A stretch of 64,000 bases of DNA from Acinetobacter bouvetii (GTDB lineage: Bacteria > Pseudomonadota > Gammaproteobacteria > Pseudomonadales > Moraxellaceae), in the NCBI RefSeq assembly GCF_902753875.1, contig NZ_CADDTS010000015.1, positions 1 through 64,000 on the forward strand, written 5' to 3'. The notes beneath the pieces were generated by a model that did no database searches, was not told the DNA's origin, and saw only the letters and a program-made list of their open reading frames with translations. Each line of letters opens with the position of its first letter. Positions within the stretch are counted from its first letter, which is position 1. The position numbers and the translations under genes are program-made. Positions 18,815-28,017 of the stretch are shown here, piece by piece.

Positions 18815-18991
18815 GAGTGTGGCATGGATGCCACACGTTTCCCATCCCTTGCGCTATATTTTAAAGCAATGCTTTAAATTGGCTCAGGATGTCGTGTATG
18901 GGAAACAAAAGGTTTTTCTTGCGGACTTAAAATATATTTTAAGATCCTCATTTTGACCTTTCAAAAGTAGCCGTATTGCCTACACGAAGGT
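18815..18991 (+). repeat. Dispersed structured intergenic repeat, copy A
   Basis: A chain of four inverted repeats. P1 is the self-complementary GTGTGGCATGGATGCCACAC (18817-18836). P2 is GTTTCCCAT (18837-18845) with ATGGGAAAC (18898-18906). P3 is CTTAAAATATATTTTAAG (18926-18943), extended by GGA/TCC. P4 is ACCTT (18956-18960) with AAGGT (18987-18991). The P2 loop holds another palindrome, TTTAAAGCAATGCTTTAAA. Copy B at 62968-63108 (minus) has the same order, with compensatory changes in P2, P3 and P4. The element sits between the converging qorB and gap genes. It could be a structured RNA or a REP/MITE-like DNA element. I do not recall a named family. Confidence 0.8.
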
Positions 18992-19163
18992 ATCAAAAAT
19001 AGAATCCATCTAATGAGGCAGTGCTGATTTTAAAAAATTTAATCTTAAACATTTTTTGACTTATAAAAGATTTCTATAGATAGAAATGAAATGATCTTGC
19101 ATATATACAGAACAAATCCCCCAATTTTTCCCTCATAACTTTTTTCAACAGCATATTAAAAAC
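18992..19163. other. AT-rich spacer, nothing recognised
   Basis: Between repeat copy A and the gap terminator. There is no open frame or strong hairpin. A short stretch with GGCAGT faintly resembles the sequence that follows copy B, but too weakly to extend the repeat. Confidence 0.4.
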
Positions 19164-19194
19164 AAAAAAAGAGCCTCAATTGAGGCTCTTTTTC
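19164..19194. terminator. Terminator downstream of gap
   Basis: GAGCCTC (19171-19177) and GAGGCTC (19182-19188) flank an AATT loop, with an A-run on the left and a T-run on the right. On the minus strand it terminates gap. It can also act on the plus strand. Confidence 0.92.
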
Positions 19195-19210
19195 AATTCT
19201 ACTTTACAAA

Positions 19211-20668
19211 TTATGCATTTGTTTCAGCAGGAATTTTTGGATAGCTTACGCCGCCCATTTGTTCAGCGATACGTAATACCTGACAGCTATAACCCACTTC
19301 GTTATCATACCAAACGTAGCAAGTTAAACGGTTGCCTGAAGTGATTGTTGCTTGCGCATCAAATACACCTGCAGTACGCGAACCGATGAAGTCAGAAGAT
19401 ACCACTTCAGTTGAGTTGGTATAACCAATTTGACCTTGAAGGTTAGAGTTGATTGAGATTTGACGGATGTATTCGTTCACTTCTTCACGATCAACTTCTT
19501 TCTCAAGTGTCAAGTTCAGAATAGCCAATGAAACATTTGGAGTTGGAACACGTACCGAGTTACCAGTCAATTTACCTTTAAGTGCTGGAAGTGCTTTAGC
19601 AACCGCTTTAGCAGCACCAGTTTCAGTAATCACCATGTTCAATGTTGCAGCACGGCCACGACGGTCCGCTTTATGGTAGTTGTCAATCAAGTTTTGGTCA
19701 TTTGTGAACGAGTGAACTGTTTCAACGTGACCATTCAACACTTTGTATTTGTCTTCTAACACTTTAAGTGTTGGAGTGATGGCGTTAGTGGTACAGCTTG
19801 CAGCAGAGATAATAGTATCTTCATCAAGAATGTCAGCCTGGTTCACACCGTATACAACGTTCTTCATGTCACCTTTACCAGGTGCAGTCAAGATTACACG
19901 TGCAGCGCCTGGGCATTGAAGGTGCTGAGCAAGACCTTCTGCATCACGCCATTTACCCGTGTTATCAATCACAAGAGCATTGTTGATGCCATAAGCAGTG
20001 TAGTCTACTTCTGATGGATTAGAAGCATAAATCACTTTGATGAAGTTACCATTTGCAATGATTGCTTCGTTTTCTTCATCTACAGAAATCGTACCAGCGA
20101 ACGGACCATGGATTGAGTCACGGCGCAATAAAGAAGCACGTTTTTCCAGATCACCATCAGATGATTTGCGAACAACGATCGCTTTCAAGCTTAAACCACG
20201 ACCAAGACCAGATTGACCAATGATTAAACGTGCAAGGATACGACCGATACGACCGAAACCGTAAAGTACAACGTCTTTGCTTTCTACAGCAGTGGCATTG
20301 CCTTCTAAAGATTTAACAGCATCAGCAACGAATGCATCTACATCGCCGCCTTTTTCTTTATATTCAACAGCAAGTTTACCCAAATCGATTTCAGCAGAAC
20401 CGATGTTTTCAACTTTTGCCAAAGCTTCAAGAATTGGGAAAGTATGAACAACAGAAAGTTCAACGTCCATTACGCGTGTACGACGGTGAGCTTTTAGAAT
20501 CTGGATCACTGAACGGTTAACTAAAGAACGACCAAATACTGAAGTTACAATATTTTTTTCACGATATAACTGACCCAGTAAGGCAATCATACGTTCCGCG
20601 ATTTCTTCACGGTTTTTCCAGCGACCTTGGTGCTCTGCATGTAGGGCAATGATAGTGTCTTTGCTCAC
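19211..20668 (-). CDS. gap: Glyceraldehyde-3-phosphate dehydrogenase, long form
   Basis: Catalyses the reversible oxidation of glyceraldehyde-3-phosphate. The Rossmann motif YGFGRIGR lies near residue 130, the active-site cysteine is in SAASCTTNAITPTLK, and the C-terminal WYDNEVGYSCQVLR is intact. At 485 residues it has an N-terminal domain of about 120 residues ahead of the canonical enzyme, as in the long Gap proteins of Acinetobacter and Pseudomonas. Since Acinetobacter lacks a complete Embden-Meyerhof glycolysis, a gluconeogenic role is likely. Monocistronic, with its own terminator. Confidence 0.93.
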   Translation of the reverse strand: MSKDTIIALHAEHQGRWKNREEIAERMIALLGQLYREKNIVTSVFGRSLVNRSVIQILKAHRRTRVMDVELSVVHTFPILEALAKVENIGSAEIDLGKLAVEYKEKGGDVDAFVADAVKSLEGNATAVESKDVVLYGFGRIGRILARLIIGQSGLGRGLSLKAIVVRKSSDGDLEKRASLLRRDSIHGPFAGTISVDEENEAIIANGNFIKVIYASNPSEVDYTAYGINNALVIDNTGKWRDAEGLAQHLQCPGAARVILTAPGKGDMKNVVYGVNQADILDEDTIISAASCTTNAITPTLKVLEDKYKVLNGHVETVHSFTNDQNLIDNYHKADRRGRAATLNMVITETGAAKAVAKALPALKGKLTGNSVRVPTPNVSLAILNLTLEKEVDREEVNEYIRQISINSNLQGQIGYTNSTEVVSSDFIGSRTAGVFDAQATITSGNRLTCYVWYDNEVGYSCQVLRIAEQMGGVSYPKIPAETNA

Positions 20669-20930
20669 AGATACGTCCTCTAATTAATTGTATATCTAGG
20701 CATAAATTTCAAAACCCGACAATTGTAAAGGAATTATCAGCAACTTTGAATCAAAAGCTGAATTTCCAATGAGCTTTTTACTGTATATTCACTATAAATT
20801 TACAAAATAGTTGTAATTATTTTTATGATTTTCCTGTTAAAACGCCAAAAACTAAATTTTCTACCGAAAAGAATATTTTTTATGTAAATGTTGTTTTATC
20901 AAACAAAGCTATATCTACAATCTCAAAGCC

Positions 20931-21869
20931 TTATTCAGGCTTATTGCAACGATCTTGATAATTTTCGATATTTTGGTGCAAAGTCTGCTGTTTACGCTTT
21001 TGCTGAATAAGATGAAGAGCGCCTTCAATCACCAACAACAACACGGCAATCCAGATCGGAATATAGGTCAGCCATTCCCCTGCCTCGACGCGTTCGCCTA
21101 AAACAATCGACGCAAATGCCAAAAGCACCGGTTCTAAATAACTCAGTAACCCAAAGATCACAAAGGGTAAATATCGACTGGCCAAAATATAACTGCCCAG
21201 TCCAAGCGCACTCAAAAAACCCAGACCAATCACGGCCAGAATCAGATGCGGAAAATGAGCCATTAAGCCCAAACTATCACTATGAATAAATCCTAGATAG
21301 AAAGCTACTGGCAATATGAGAAATAAATCCCACCAAAAACCACCTAAATGATCCGTTTTAAAGATACGGCGTAAAAAGAAATATAGAGGATAAGCTAATG
21401 CGACATACATGGTTTCCCATGCAATACTACCAATCCTCCACAGTTCATGCCCTACGCCTAAAATTGCTAAGACCACGGCTGCGAGCTGCCATTTCGACAG
21501 TTTTTCTTTATAGAGTACACAGCCGACCAACACCATCACCAAAGGTAATAAAAAATACCCCAGTGAGACTTCCAGGCCACGACCATTGATGGGTCCCCAC
21601 AAAAATAACCAGAGCTGCGTAGTACAAAGCAATGAACTAAAAATCAACCACAGCAAAAAAGCGGGCTGCTTCAAAATTCGTTTAAAAATCTGGGCAATAT
21701 GTTGCAAATCACCAGACCACCACATAAACAGTGTTAAAAAAGGCAATGTTGCCAACATACGCCAAGCAAAAGTCTGCTCACTGTCCAAAGGTTTCAGGAA
21801 TTGAGTATAAAAATACAACACACCAAAAGTCACCGATGCCAATACCGACAAAGCCACGCCTTTATACAT
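20931..21869 (-). CDS. EamA-family transporter, RarD-like
   Basis: An inner-membrane protein of 312 residues with about ten predicted helices, arranged as two EamA repeats. The opening MYKGVALSVLASVTFGVLYFYTQFLKPL and the second-half motif YLEPVLLAFASIVLGERV are those of RarD proteins. RarD is named for chloramphenicol sensitivity, but its substrate is unknown. The C-terminal tail after the last helix is basic and polar. It is followed within 262 bp by gap on the same strand. Confidence 0.85.
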   Translation of the reverse strand: MYKGVALSVLASVTFGVLYFYTQFLKPLDSEQTFAWRMLATLPFLTLFMWWSGDLQHIAQIFKRILKQPAFLLWLIFSSLLCTTQLWLFLWGPINGRGLEVSLGYFLLPLVMVLVGCVLYKEKLSKWQLAAVVLAILGVGHELWRIGSIAWETMYVALAYPLYFFLRRIFKTDHLGGFWWDLFLILPVAFYLGFIHSDSLGLMAHFPHLILAVIGLGFLSALGLGSYILASRYLPFVIFGLLSYLEPVLLAFASIVLGERVEAGEWLTYIPIWIAVLLLVIEGALHLIQQKRKQQTLHQNIENYQDRCNKPE

Positions 21870-21965
21870 CGTTTACCTCTAGGGTCTGTTTCACTTTAAT
21901 CACTCACTTAGCATGATCCATAATAATGGATAATTCACTTTTCATCGAATAACTATATTAGCAAA

Positions 21966-21992
21966 TAAAAAACCATGCCTAAGCATGGTTTT
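21966..21992. terminator. Terminator downstream of the lipocalin gene
   Basis: AACCATGC (21971-21978) and GCATGGTT (21983-21990) form a perfect 8-bp stem around CTAA. On the minus strand the hairpin runs into T residues, 25 bp past the lipocalin stop. Confidence 0.85.
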
Positions 21993-22018
21993 GAACATTT
22001 GTTAAAATAATGAAACTG

Positions 22019-22606
22019 TTATTTCGTGGTCTGTTTAGTGCGAATCACATCACTTAAGTCATAGCCCACTGATTTTGCATATTCCAGATACTCATTAATG
22101 ACTGTTTGTTCAGGATGCGGTGTGCGTGACAATACCCACAGGTATTTACGACGTGGCTCGCCAATCAATACTGTTTGATAGTCTTCATCCAATTTCAATA
22201 CCCAGTAATCTCCACGCCCTACCGGTAACCACCGTACCGCTTCAGGTAAAAAACTCACTTTTAACTTACTGTTAAAAGGTTCATTTTGTACAAAGGCCTC
22301 ACCTATAGACTGAGTTAACTTCCCATCTTGAGTGTAGCAACGATTATCTACAGCAATATTGCCGTTCTCGTTCAGCGTATAAGTTGCACTCACATCTCGA
22401 GCGCACTTATTTTGAAAGTACATTGGTTTACGAGCCACTTCATACCAGACCCCCAGGTATTTATCCAGCTCGACCTTTTCTACCGTTGCTAAAGGCTTAG
22501 CCTGAGCATAGGCCATGGTCGCGACACCCAAACCAATTAATACAGCTCCACCAATCGCAATTTTCGCCAGTTTATAGCTGGCTTTGGGAAGATTATTCGT
22601 TGTCAT
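22019..22606 (-). CDS. Bacterial lipocalin (Blc family)
   Basis: A small beta-barrel carrier of 195 residues for lipophilic ligands such as fatty acids or lysophospholipids. A hydrophobic N-terminal segment ends in MAYAQA, with no lipobox cysteine, so it is secreted or membrane-anchored rather than a classic lipoprotein such as E. coli Blc. The lipocalin signature is YLGVWYEVARKP, and the later motifs DYWVLKLDEDYQTVLIGEP and LWVLSRTP fit the family. I chose the ATG at 22606, which has AAAGG 8 nt upstream, over an in-frame start 21 nt earlier. Confidence 0.9.
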   Translation of the reverse strand: MTTNNLPKASYKLAKIAIGGAVLIGLGVATMAYAQAKPLATVEKVELDKYLGVWYEVARKPMYFQNKCARDVSATYTLNENGNIAVDNRCYTQDGKLTQSIGEAFVQNEPFNSKLKVSFLPEAVRWLPVGRGDYWVLKLDEDYQTVLIGEPRRKYLWVLSRTPHPEQTVINEYLEYAKSVGYDLSDVIRTKQTTK

Positions 22607-22725
22607 ACAGATACCTTTCCAGTCCAAATTTTAGTTTTTAAAAAGTATATACTTTTAGAAAATAACGATTCCTACTTTAAGTTACTGTAGCGTTATGTAC
22701 TGATTTTGCAATAAAAATCATCCAA

Positions 22726-24750
22726 CTAGCTAAGCATTTGTGCCTTCAGACGCACAATCTCATCACGCAGTCTGGCCGCTTGTTCAAACTGCAATTCTTT
22801 CGATGCCTTGAGCATTTCCTTTTCCAGTTTTGACAAATGTTTGGCCAGCAATTTAGGATCTGCCAAGATATGACGTTCATCTGCACTTAGTGCACGCGCC
22901 TGATCTGAGATTTTTTCATCAATCTGATCATCGGTCAGCACTTCACCGGTATCAATATCCTGAGTGTTCTGCCGCTTGGTACTACGTGGTGTAATGCCAT
23001 GCAGGGTATTAAATTCGATCTGCTTGTTACGGCGACGCTCTGTTTCATCCATCGCTTTCTGCATGGAATCGGTAATGCGGTCTGCATATAAAATGGCCTT
23101 ACCTTTTACATTACGCGCAGCACGGCCAATGGTCTGAATCAGGGATCGTTCAGAACGCAAGAAGCCTTCCTTGTCTGCATCCAGAATGGCTACTAGCGAT
23201 ACTTCCGGCATATCCAGACCTTCTCGCAGCAGGTTAATACCGACCAGCACATCATGCACACCGCTACGCAGTTCATGAATAATCTTGGTTCGTTCCACCG
23301 TGTCGATATCTGAATGTAAATAAGCCACTTTGACCCCGTATTCTTTTAAATATGAGGTTAAATCTTCGGCCATACGCTTGGTCAACGTGGTCACCAGAAC
23401 CCGCTCATCCAGTTCCTTGCGGATATTGATCTCAGACAACACGTCATCGACCTGAGTCAGTACCGGGCGAATTTCAATTTCAGGATCGACCAGTCCGGTT
23501 GGACGAACCACCTGCTCGGCAATCTGCTCCGATTTTTCCAGTTCGTATTTTGCCGGCGTTGCACTGACATAAATCGTTGACGGGACAATGCGCTCCCATT
23601 CCTCAAACTGCATCGGACGGTTATCCAAGGCACTGGGTAAACGGAAACCATAATTCACCAGATTTTCTTTGCGCGAACGGTCGCCCTTATACATGGCACC
23701 AATTTGCGGAACCGTAACATGCGATTCATCAATAATCAGCAAGGCGTCATCGGGAATATAATCAAATAATGTCGGTGGTGCTTCACCGGCTGGACGGCCA
23801 GACAAATGTCGTGAATAGTTTTCGATACCATTGGTATAGCCCAACTGCTGCATCATTTCCAGATCATAGCGGGTACGCTGTTCAATGCGCTGTGCTTCCA
23901 GCAGTTTATCATTCGCGCGAAAGAAACCCAGACGCTCTTTCAGTTCTTCACGAATAGTACCAATCGCACGCTGTAAATTATCTTTCGGGGTGACATAGTG
24001 GCTTTTAGGATAAATAGTCACTCGCGGAACTTTACGCACCATTTTCCCAGTTAGAGGATCAAACCAGCGAATCGAATCCACTTCATCATCAAACAGTTCA
24101 ATCCGAATGGCATCCTGATCCGATTCAGCCGGAAAAATATCAATAATTTCACCACGGATACGGTAAGTACCACGCAAGAATTCCAGTTCATTGCGGGTAT
24201 ATTGCATTTCCACCAGACGGCGAATAATGTCATCGCGGCTGATCCGGTCACCCTGTACTATATGCAACAACATGCTCATATAGGCATTCGGATCACCCAA
24301 ACCGTAAATGGCAGAAACCGAAGCGACAATAATCGCATCGCGGCGTTCTAATAATGAACGGGTTGCTGAAAGACGCATCTGGTCAATATGATCATTAATC
24401 GCAGAATCTTTTTCAATGAACGTATCGGAAGAAGGCACATAAGCTTCTGGCTGATAATAGTCATAATAGCTGACGAAGTATTCCACCGCATTATTCGGGA
24501 AAAATGACTTAAACTCGCCATACAACTGCGCAGCCAAGGTTTTGTTATGTGCCATGACAATGGTCGGACGCTGCAACTGCGAAATCACATTGGCCATGGT
24601 ATAGGTTTTACCTGAACCGGTGACCCCCAATAATAATTGGTCGTGATAGCCTTTTTGAACACCTTTGACTAATTTTTCAATGGCTTGTGGCTGATCACCC
24701 GCAGGTTGATAGCTGGTCACTAAATCAAAAGGTTGATGACTATCCGACAT
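22726..24750 (-). CDS. uvrB: Excinuclease ABC subunit UvrB
   Basis: The damage-verification helicase-like subunit of nucleotide excision repair. Walker A is GVTGSGKT (about residues 41-48). The beta-hairpin [21 protein letters not shown], the DEAD-like DESH box and helicase motif [11 protein letters not shown] are visible. The C-terminal UVR domain ([20 protein letters not shown]) binds UvrC. The length of 674 residues is standard. Monocistronic. Its upstream region (24751-24932) would hold the promoter; no clear LexA-type dyad was identified. Confidence 0.97.
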   Translation of the reverse strand: MSDSHQPFDLVTSYQPAGDQPQAIEKLVKGVQKGYHDQLLLGVTGSGKTYTMANVISQLQRPTIVMAHNKTLAAQLYGEFKSFFPNNAVEYFVSYYDYYQPEAYVPSSDTFIEKDSAINDHIDQMRLSATRSLLERRDAIIVASVSAIYGLGDPNAYMSMLLHIVQGDRISRDDIIRRLVEMQYTRNELEFLRGTYRIRGEIIDIFPAESDQDAIRIELFDDEVDSIRWFDPLTGKMVRKVPRVTIYPKSHYVTPKDNLQRAIGTIREELKERLGFFRANDKLLEAQRIEQRTRYDLEMMQQLGYTNGIENYSRHLSGRPAGEAPPTLFDYIPDDALLIIDESHVTVPQIGAMYKGDRSRKENLVNYGFRLPSALDNRPMQFEEWERIVPSTIYVSATPAKYELEKSEQIAEQVVRPTGLVDPEIEIRPVLTQVDDVLSEINIRKELDERVLVTTLTKRMAEDLTSYLKEYGVKVAYLHSDIDTVERTKIIHELRSGVHDVLVGINLLREGLDMPEVSLVAILDADKEGFLRSERSLIQTIGRAARNVKGKAILYADRITDSMQKAMDETERRRNKQIEFNTLHGITPRSTKRQNTQDIDTGEVLTDDQIDEKISDQARALSADERHILADPKLLAKHLSKLEKEMLKASKELQFEQAARLRDEIVRLKAQMLS

Positions 24751-24932
24751 ATTATTCAGCTTCTATACAAAAATGCAGTTTGAATAATATGAGGGCTCAG
24801 GGCTAACATTCAATATAAAGATTCCTTTATTTAGCCTTCTCATCCAAATAAGAAAAATCCAACATTTTTGTCTTGACCGCATTCACATTCAATAGCAACA
24901 TGAAACAAAGTATCCTGATCACAATAAAGCCT

Positions 24933-25721
24933 ATGACTTACCATTACCATGACGAAAGCATTGTCAAAAATTTACCGGAAGATACCGTTTTTGTTTTTGG
25001 CAGCAACATGGCAGGCAACCATGCAGGTGGCGCTGCACGTACCGCACTGCAACACTTTGGTGCTGTGCAAGGCGTAGGTCGTGGCTGGGCAGGTCAAAGC
25101 TATGCCATTCCCACCATGAATGAACATTTGCAACAAATGCCCTTGTCGCAAATTCAGCACTATGTTGATGATTTTAAGATTTATACCAAAAATCATCCGA
25201 AAATGACCTATTTCATTACTTCAGTTGGCTGCGGGATTGCCGGTTATAAAACCGAAGAAATTGCGCCAATGTTTAAGGGCATTTCTCATAATGTCATTTT
25301 CCCCAGCTCATTCCGCCCTTTTGTCGAAAGAGCTTTACCCAAACTGACCCGGCATTTTTTAAGAACCGTATTTACCGATGAAGTCATTTTCTCTACTCAT
25401 GATGAGGAAGTCATTACTCAACTGGATTTATCAGAAAATGAGAAAAGTGCAGCGCGAATTATCCTAAATACCCAAATGTATCCAACGGACAGTAATGGTC
25501 GGGATCGAAATTTCGAAATTTCAGACATTTTGCATGTGTTAAACGGTAAAATTTTTGACTGGCAAGACCATTCAGAAGATTCACTCATGTTTGGTAGCGT
25601 AATTTTGGCCTTACTGGAACTGTACAATATCAATGAAAAAGACTTTATAGATGTCTGGCAAGGTGAACGGGAAATTTCTGCACCAAAACCGGAAAATAAA
25701 GCTCGCAGACAAAGCCGGTAA
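24933..25721 (+). CDS. A1S_2505-type phage-like non-structural protein, function unknown
   Basis: About 262 residues. The N-terminal half contains conserved glycine-rich segments: FVFGSNMAGNHAGGAARTAL, GVGRGWAGQSYAIPT and ITSVGCGIAGYKTEEIAPMF. I associate these with a protein family annotated from Acinetobacter phages (A1S_2505). The glycine-rich GSN and GCG loops are reminiscent of nucleotide or ADP-ribose-binding folds, but this is only an impression. The C-terminal half is acidic and lacks a recognised domain. No phage structural genes are nearby. The ATG at 24933 is my choice because the family begins close to it; upstream ATGs at 24873 and 24900 are possible. Confidence 0.7.
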   Translation: MTYHYHDESIVKNLPEDTVFVFGSNMAGNHAGGAARTALQHFGAVQGVGRGWAGQSYAIPTMNEHLQQMPLSQIQHYVDDFKIYTKNHPKMTYFITSVGCGIAGYKTEEIAPMFKGISHNVIFPSSFRPFVERALPKLTRHFLRTVFTDEVIFSTHDEEVITQLDLSENEKSAARIILNTQMYPTDSNGRDRNFEISDILHVLNGKIFDWQDHSEDSLMFGSVILALLELYNINEKDFIDVWQGEREISAPKPENKARRQSR

Positions 25722-25737
25722 TTTCTATCTTCTATAT

Positions 25738-25765
25738 CAAAGCCAATTCACGAATTGGCTTTTTC
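25738..25765 (+). terminator. Terminator of the A1S_2505-type gene
   Basis: AGCCAATTC (25741-25749) and GAATTGGCT (25752-25760) are perfect complements with a minimal loop, followed by five T residues, 20 bp after the stop codon. Confidence 0.88.
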
Positions 25766-25895
25766 AAAATCAACAAATCTGTGACATATTTCTCAAAAAT
25801 AAATCATAACATTTTCTTTATCACGTTATTTTAAAATCATTTTTTTATCCTTATACTGCAGACTTAAAAGTTAAAAAAAATGATGAGCTGCTTGA

Positions 25896-27341
25896 ATGGA
25901 TATGTTGGATTCCCCCTTTTTTGAACTGTCTCCTATTGCCATGTGGCTAGAAGACTATAGTGAAGTCAAAAAACAGTTTGATGTCTGGCGTCAACAAGGT
26001 ATTCAAGATCTGCTTAGTTTTTTACAACAAGATGAATCCCGTATTCTTGAATGTGCACGTAAAATTAAACTACTCAAAGTTAACGCTAAAACCCTTGAGC
26101 TTTTCCAAGCTCAAGATTTTGCACATTTGTCGCAAAATCTGGATTTAGTTTTTAAAGAAGACATGAGTAAAACCCATATCACGGAACTGGTCGCACTGTG
26201 GAATGGTGAAATGCATTTTTCTAATGCAGCCATTAACTACACACTGACCGGCCAACGGCTAGATATCCAGCTCAAAGGTCAAGTATTACCGCAACATGAA
26301 CATGATTTATCATTACTATTAATTACGACAGAAGATATCACCTCTTATACTGAAGCCCGTCGTCTTGAAGAGCAAAGCCGTCATCTTGCAGAGGCACGTT
26401 TTACTTATTCCCCGACTTCACTTTGGGTAGAAGATTTCAGTCGGATTAAGACTAAGTTAGATCAGTTACGTAAACTGGGCATTGAAGATTTCACAACTTT
26501 TCTGGATGTTCATCCTGAATTTGTCAACGAATGCGCCAAAGAGATCATCATCATCGATGTCAATCAAGCAACACTCGATTTATTTGGTGCTCCGTCGAAA
26601 GAAGTATTATTCAAAAATATTCATAAAGTCTTTGCCGAGGAAATGCTGCAAACTTTTCGCGAGCAGCTGATTGAACTCTGGAATGGTCTCCTTCACCATC
26701 AACGTGAAGCAGTCAATTACGCCATTGATGGCAGCATTCGCCACGTCTTATTACAATTTACCGTATTTCCCGATTATCTGGATGACTGGAGTATTGTTCA
26801 GGTTGCATTGACAGATATTACGGCACGTAAAAAAGCTGAACATTATCTTGAATATTTAGGCAAGCATGATGTACTAACCAAACTATGCAACCGTTCTTTT
26901 TACATGGCTGAACTGAATCGTTTGGAACGCAATATACTACGCCCTGTATCCTGCATATTTATGGATTTAAATGGTTTAAAAGAACTAAATGACAGTTTGG
27001 GACATGATGCGGGTGACAGTGTATTACGTCGTATGGGTAATATTCTCAACCAACTGATTCAACATACCCCCTATTCAGCATCCCGTATCGGTGGCGACGA
27101 ATTTGTAATTCTTTTACCGGGAGCAGATGAAGCTGCCCTGCAAAACTGTTTGCAAAGTTTGCAAGAATTATTACTGGTGGATAATCAATTCTATTCCAAT
27201 CAACCAATCAGTCTTTCGATTGGCTATGCCACTAACCATACAGATGAACGTATGGAGGAAATGCTGAAACGCGCCGATTTAGACATGTATCGCCAGAAAA
27301 AGAATTATTATCTAGATAAAGACAGAAGACAAAATTCATGA
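25896..27341 (+). CDS. Diguanylate cyclase with two tandem PAS-like domains
   Basis: A cytoplasmic signalling enzyme of 481 residues that should make cyclic di-GMP. The GGDEF domain occupies about residues 330-475, with an intact GGDEF motif at 399-403 and an upstream DLNGLKELNDSLGHDAGD metal and base-binding segment. No RxxD inhibitory site precedes GGDEF, so product inhibition is probably absent. The N-terminal 300 residues are two related sensor units: FELSPIAMWLEDYSEVK near residue 7 and TYSPTSLWVEDFSRIK near residue 170 are clearly homologous, so they arose by duplication. No membrane segment is visible. The signal is unknown. Confidence 0.9.
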   Translation: MDMLDSPFFELSPIAMWLEDYSEVKKQFDVWRQQGIQDLLSFLQQDESRILECARKIKLLKVNAKTLELFQAQDFAHLSQNLDLVFKEDMSKTHITELVALWNGEMHFSNAAINYTLTGQRLDIQLKGQVLPQHEHDLSLLLITTEDITSYTEARRLEEQSRHLAEARFTYSPTSLWVEDFSRIKTKLDQLRKLGIEDFTTFLDVHPEFVNECAKEIIIIDVNQATLDLFGAPSKEVLFKNIHKVFAEEMLQTFREQLIELWNGLLHHQREAVNYAIDGSIRHVLLQFTVFPDYLDDWSIVQVALTDITARKKAEHYLEYLGKHDVLTKLCNRSFYMAELNRLERNILRPVSCIFMDLNGLKELNDSLGHDAGDSVLRRMGNILNQLIQHTPYSASRIGGDEFVILLPGADEAALQNCLQSLQELLLVDNQFYSNQPISLSIGYATNHTDERMEEMLKRADLDMYRQKKNYYLDKDRRQNS

Positions 27342-27376
27342 CCCAACCTTAACAAATTTTGTCAGCTCATAGACGA

Positions 27377-27405
27377 CAAAAGCCATGGTTTAACCATGGC
27401 TTTTT
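27377..27405. terminator. Bidirectional terminator between the cyclase and a small gene
   Basis: AGCCATGGTT and AACCATGGCT form a perfect 10-bp stem separated by one base, with A residues before and T residues after. It serves both converging genes. Confidence 0.88.
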
Positions 27406-27415
27406 ATCACAAAAA

Positions 27416-27595
27416 TCAACGTTTTCCCATTGATCGGCGTGTACCGCGTGGTGGCATCCAGGTACGATCAGCATAGCGCTGTGGTTTAGGGCGTAAATCT
27501 TCTATTACTTCATCGGAAGAGTTTGCATCTACCTTTTTAATCGGGAACGGTAAATTAACCAAGGGTTTTTTCTTGGATGTATTTTGGGTGCTCAT
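27416..27595 (-). CDS. Small basic hypothetical protein
   Basis: A 59-residue protein rich in Lys, Arg and Pro, ending in WMPPRGTRRSMGKR. No domain, signal peptide or membrane segment is visible. I place the start at ATG 27595, three codons inside a longer GTG-started frame. It ends 11 bp from a good terminator that faces it, which supports a real transcript. I do not recognise a function. The pattern of short hydrophilic and basic blocks is one I have seen in conserved small Acinetobacter proteins. Confidence 0.55.
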   Translation of the reverse strand: MSTQNTSKKKPLVNLPFPIKKVDANSSDEVIEDLRPKPQRYADRTWMPPRGTRRSMGKR

Positions 27596-27604
27596 GTAAT
27601 TCAC

Positions 27605-28017
27605 TCAAGGATTTCTGCAACATATTGTACGGAAAAATTTCCCTAAGTGCGAGATTCGATTTTAGATCGATCAGACTGACTCTTTTCTTTTCGACTCACT
27701 GCAATGTCCAACACAATGTCATTACATGCTATTCCACACATATTAAGCAATACAGCCATTTTCAAATACATTAAAAATACATAAATATTGCTATTATTCA
27801 TTTTAATTTAAAGTGCTTATTGTTTTACCAAATGATCAAAAAACAGAGTTATAACAAATTATTTTTCTCTATGTTATTGAAACAATAAAACTAAATTTTT
27901 ACATGAACACAACCAGATTTATATTTTTTATTAACAGAATGATTTTTCCACGAACTTATAATAAGAAAAGTGAAAGAAAAAAAATTGATAAACGCGAAAA
28001 TGGACATGGAGTCCCTA
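27605..28017. other. AT-rich intergenic region, no gene supported
   Basis: About 410 bp upstream of the OmpW-like gene. Two overlapping short open frames here (27577-27774 and 27903-28112) lack ribosome sites and coding character. It presumably holds the divergent promoters of the small basic protein and of the OmpW-like gene. No repeat was seen. Confidence 0.5.
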
